Position numbers and translations under genes: made by a program. From JABFXC01 sp035551575 (GTDB taxonomy: Bacteria > Gemmatimonadota > Gemmatimonadetes > Gemmatimonadales > Gemmatimonadaceae): DNA of 5,935 bases. The stretch spans positions 1 to 5,935 of the forward strand of contig DASZNJ010000077.1 in the NCBI GenBank assembly GCA_035551575.1, in the 5' to 3' direction. Positions 4,032-5,935 of the stretch are shown here, one piece after another. Below the pieces are notes generated by a model, which worked only from the letters and a program-made list of their open reading frames with translations, had not been told where the DNA came from and searched no databases. How positions within the stretch are numbered: the stretch's first letter is position 1; each line of letters begins with the position of its first letter.

Positions 4032-5935
4032 ATGCGCAACTCGCTCGCCGTCCTCGCCGCGGTCTCGCTGACCGCCGGAGCGCGCCTCGCCGCGCAGACC
4101 CCGCTCGCCACCTACGCCGACGCGTTCGAAACGCGCGCCGGCGCAGCGACGCCGGCGATCAGCTACGACGTCCGCGTCGACACGGCCCGCTCGCGCCTGA
4201 GCATCGTGATGCACGTCGAGCGGGCGCCGGCGACGGTCCGGATCGCGATCCCGCGCTGGGCGCCGGGCGCATACCGGCTCGTCGACTTCGCCGCCCGCTT
4301 GCGCGCGGTCACCGTCGTCACCAGCGCCGGCGAACGCCGCGTCGCCGACAGCGCCCTTGCCGGCAAGCCGGTCTGGCCCGCGCCTGACGCTCCAGCGCTC
4401 GCCGTTCCCGGCGGCGTCCTCGAGGTCCGCTACGACGTCGTCGGCGACAGCTCGCCCAACAACCGCGCCTTCCTCCGCAGTTCCGGCGCGCTGCTCGACG
4501 GGCCGGGGACCTACCTGTACCTGCCCGGCCAGACCCTCGCCCCCGCGCGCGTCCATTTCGACGTGCCGCCGACATGGCGCATCGTCACCGGGCTGCGGCC
4601 GACCTTCGACCCCGCGTCGTTCTTCGCCCCGAGCTACGACGTGCTGATCGACTCCCCCGTCCTGATGGGCGATGCACGCTCGCTGGCCGTCAGGCAGCTC
4701 GACGTCGAGGGAGTCCCGCACCGTGTCGCCTGGTGGCGCCGCCCCGGTGCCCCCGCGTTCGACACCGCCGCCTTCGTCGCTCCGATCCCCCCCATCGTCG
4801 AGCAGGTGAAGCGCATCTTCGGCTGGATTCCCTACCGCGACTACAGCTTCCTCTTCATCGACGGCACCGGCGGCGGGCTGGAGCACCTCAACTCGACGAC
4901 GATCGGCATCAGTGCGGCGGCGGTCGCCCGCGACCCGCTCGCCCATGTCGACGTGACGGCGCACGAGTACTTCCACCACTGGAACGTCAAGCGCATCCGT
5001 CCGATCGCCCTCGGTCCATTCGACTACCAGCGCGCGACGCGGACACGCTCACTCTGGCTGAGCGAGGGCGTCACCGACTACTTCGCCGGTGCGATCGTCA
5101 GGCGGGCCGGCCTCGTGACCGACAGCGCGGCGCGCGATGCGCTCGCGTCGTCGATCGAGAGCTATCTCGGCAACCCGGCGAGCTCGGTGCTCGCTCCCGA
5201 GCGATCGAGCTTCACCGCCTGGGACACGCCGGTCGTGAACCACGGCTACTCGCTTTCGTACTACCTGTCCGGCGGGCTGCTCGGGGAGATCCTCGACGTG
5301 CGCCTCCGCGCGCGCAACGAGGCGAGCGGCGGAATGGACGCCCTGATGCGCCGGCTTCGCGACCGCTACGCCGGCCCGCGGGGCTTCACCGATGCCGACA
5401 TCCGCCGTGAGGCGTCGGCGGTCTGCGGCTGCGACATGTCGTCGTTCTTCGCCAGCTACGTGGCGGGTGCGAAGACGCTTCCACTCGACGACTTCGCCGC
5501 AGCGTTAGGCTGGCGGCTCGTCGTCGAGCGCGCGCCGGCGACGGACAGCGGCGGCAACGCGCTTCCCGATCGGCGCGCCGGGATCATTCCGTACGGCGGA
5601 GCGGGGAGCGCCGGTGGCGCGATGGGCGGTCCGCTCAAGCTCGCCGTCGGCGATCCGGCGTCGGCGTGGGGGCGCGCCGGGCTGACCACTGGCGACACCC
5701 TGATCGCCGTGAACGGCGAGCCGGTCGCCACTGCGAGTGGATTCCGGGCGTTGCTCGCCTCGCTCGCGATCGGTGACAGCGTCACCGTCCTCGTCCGTCG
5801 CGGCGGCGAGCGGAGCTTCGTCGTCCACGTCGCGGGCTACGACCGGACGCGAGTCCGTCTCGACGAGGTGCCCTCGCCGTCGGCGGCGCAGCTGCGTGCC
5901 CGCGATCGCTGGATGCACGGCGAAAGCGGCCGCGG
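4032..5935 (+). CDS. Exported M61 family metallopeptidase with C-terminal PDZ domain, 3' end cut
   Basis: An uninterrupted frame of 634 codons runs to the right edge. M61 enzymes (glycyl-aminopeptidase type) are zinc aminopeptidases. Residues 1-22 are a signal peptide: Arg2, a hydrophobic Ala/Leu/Val stretch, and likely cleavage near ARLAAQ; no lipobox cysteine, so a soluble periplasmic or secreted enzyme is expected. An N-terminal beta domain with PRWAPGAYR (around 76-84) precedes the catalytic domain. G280-H285 is GGGLEH, the substrate-binding motif. H311-E312-x-x-H315 (HEYFHHWNVKRIRP) carries two zinc ligands and the catalytic Glu, and E345 in SLWLSEGVTDYF is the expected third ligand. A PDZ domain spans about 535-612 (AGLTTGDTLIAVNGEPV). 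Family members are about 600-650 residues, so only the extreme C-terminus should be missing. Start supported by AGGA and the signal peptide. Substrate unknown. Confidence 0.94.
   Translation, partial: MRNSLAVLAAVSLTAGARLAAQTPLATYADAFETRAGAATPAISYDVRVDTARSRLSIVMHVERAPATVRIAIPRWAPGAYRLVDFAARLRAVTVVTSAGERRVADSALAGKPVWPAPDAPALAVPGGVLEVRYDVVGDSSPNNRAFLRSSGALLDGPGTYLYLPGQTLAPARVHFDVPPTWRIVTGLRPTFDPASFFAPSYDVLIDSPVLMGDARSLAVRQLDVEGVPHRVAWWRRPGAPAFDTAAFVAPIPPIVEQVKRIFGWIPYRDYSFLFIDGTGGGLEHLNSTTIGISAAAVARDPLAHVDVTAHEYFHHWNVKRIRPIALGPFDYQRATRTRSLWLSEGVTDYFAGAIVRRAGLVTDSAARDALASSIESYLGNPASSVLAPERSSFTAWDTPVVNHGYSLSYYLSGGLLGEILDVRLRARNEASGGMDALMRRLRDRYAGPRGFTDADIRREASAVCGCDMSSFFASYVAGAKTLPLDDFAAALGWRLVVERAPATDSGGNALPDRRAGIIPYGGAGSAGGAMGGPLKLAVGDPASAWGRAGLTTGDTLIAVNGEPVATASGFRALLASLAIGDSVTVLVRRGGERSFVVHVAGYDRTRVRLDEVPSPSAAQLRARDRWMHGESGR

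Noticed and set aside
3771..4979. Long antisense open frame (402 codons) opposite the nuclease and M61 genes
   Set aside because: It lies opposite two genes with intact family motifs. Its translation is low-complexity Arg/Gly/Asp/Ala typical of GC-rich shadow frames, with no recognisable domain.
4574..5410. Same-strand Arg-rich open frame (278 codons) inside the M61 gene
   Set aside because: It is a shifted frame of the M61 gene, whose own frame carries GGGLEH, HEYFHHW and WLSEG in correct order. The alternative is about a third Arg/Pro/Ala with no motif.

Overview
The window is GC-rich (mostly G or C at third codon positions) chromosomal DNA from a Gram-negative-type bacterium. The gene set (exported C-terminal-processing protease, QmcA-like SPFH protein, YhaM-like OB+HD nuclease, exported M61 peptidase with an 'AAQ'-type signal cleavage region) and the sparse Shine-Dalgarno signals resemble Gemmatimonadota. 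That assignment is an inference from general resemblance, not from a marker gene. All five supported genes lie on the + strand. No tRNA, rRNA, CRISPR array, insertion sequence or phage gene is visible.

Layout. (1) 1-1326: 3' part of a PDZ + S41 serine protease gene cut by the left edge. It is closed by a perfect 16-bp GC-rich hairpin at 1351-1386. (2) 1421-2764: a separate transcription unit. A well-spaced sigma70-like promoter (1421-1449) lies in front of a membrane-anchored SPFH/band-7 protein (1479-2540). This is followed with essentially no gap by a 73-residue protein with two CxxC pairs (2543-2764), probably translationally coupled. (3) 2765-2970: a 206-bp intergenic region with a weak hairpin, two 45-bp tandem repeats built from about 22-bp half-repeats, and a C7-G-C6 tract. 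Its C-rich, G-poor composition suits a Rho loading region. (4) 2971-3981: an OB-fold plus HD-domain phosphohydrolase of the YhaM 3'-5' exoribonuclease type, with no visible Shine-Dalgarno. (5) 4032 to the right edge: an exported M61 metallopeptidase with a C-terminal PDZ domain, lacking only its last residues and stop codon.

Taken together this looks like ordinary housekeeping and envelope-quality-control territory: two exported PDZ-containing peptidases, an SPFH membrane scaffold and an RNA exonuclease. No gene set here clearly forms a new defence or biosynthetic system. The parts most worth a second look are the SPFH/zinc-ribbon pair in place of the familiar SPFH/NfeD pair, and the repeat-bearing pyrimidine-rich spacer upstream of the nuclease gene.
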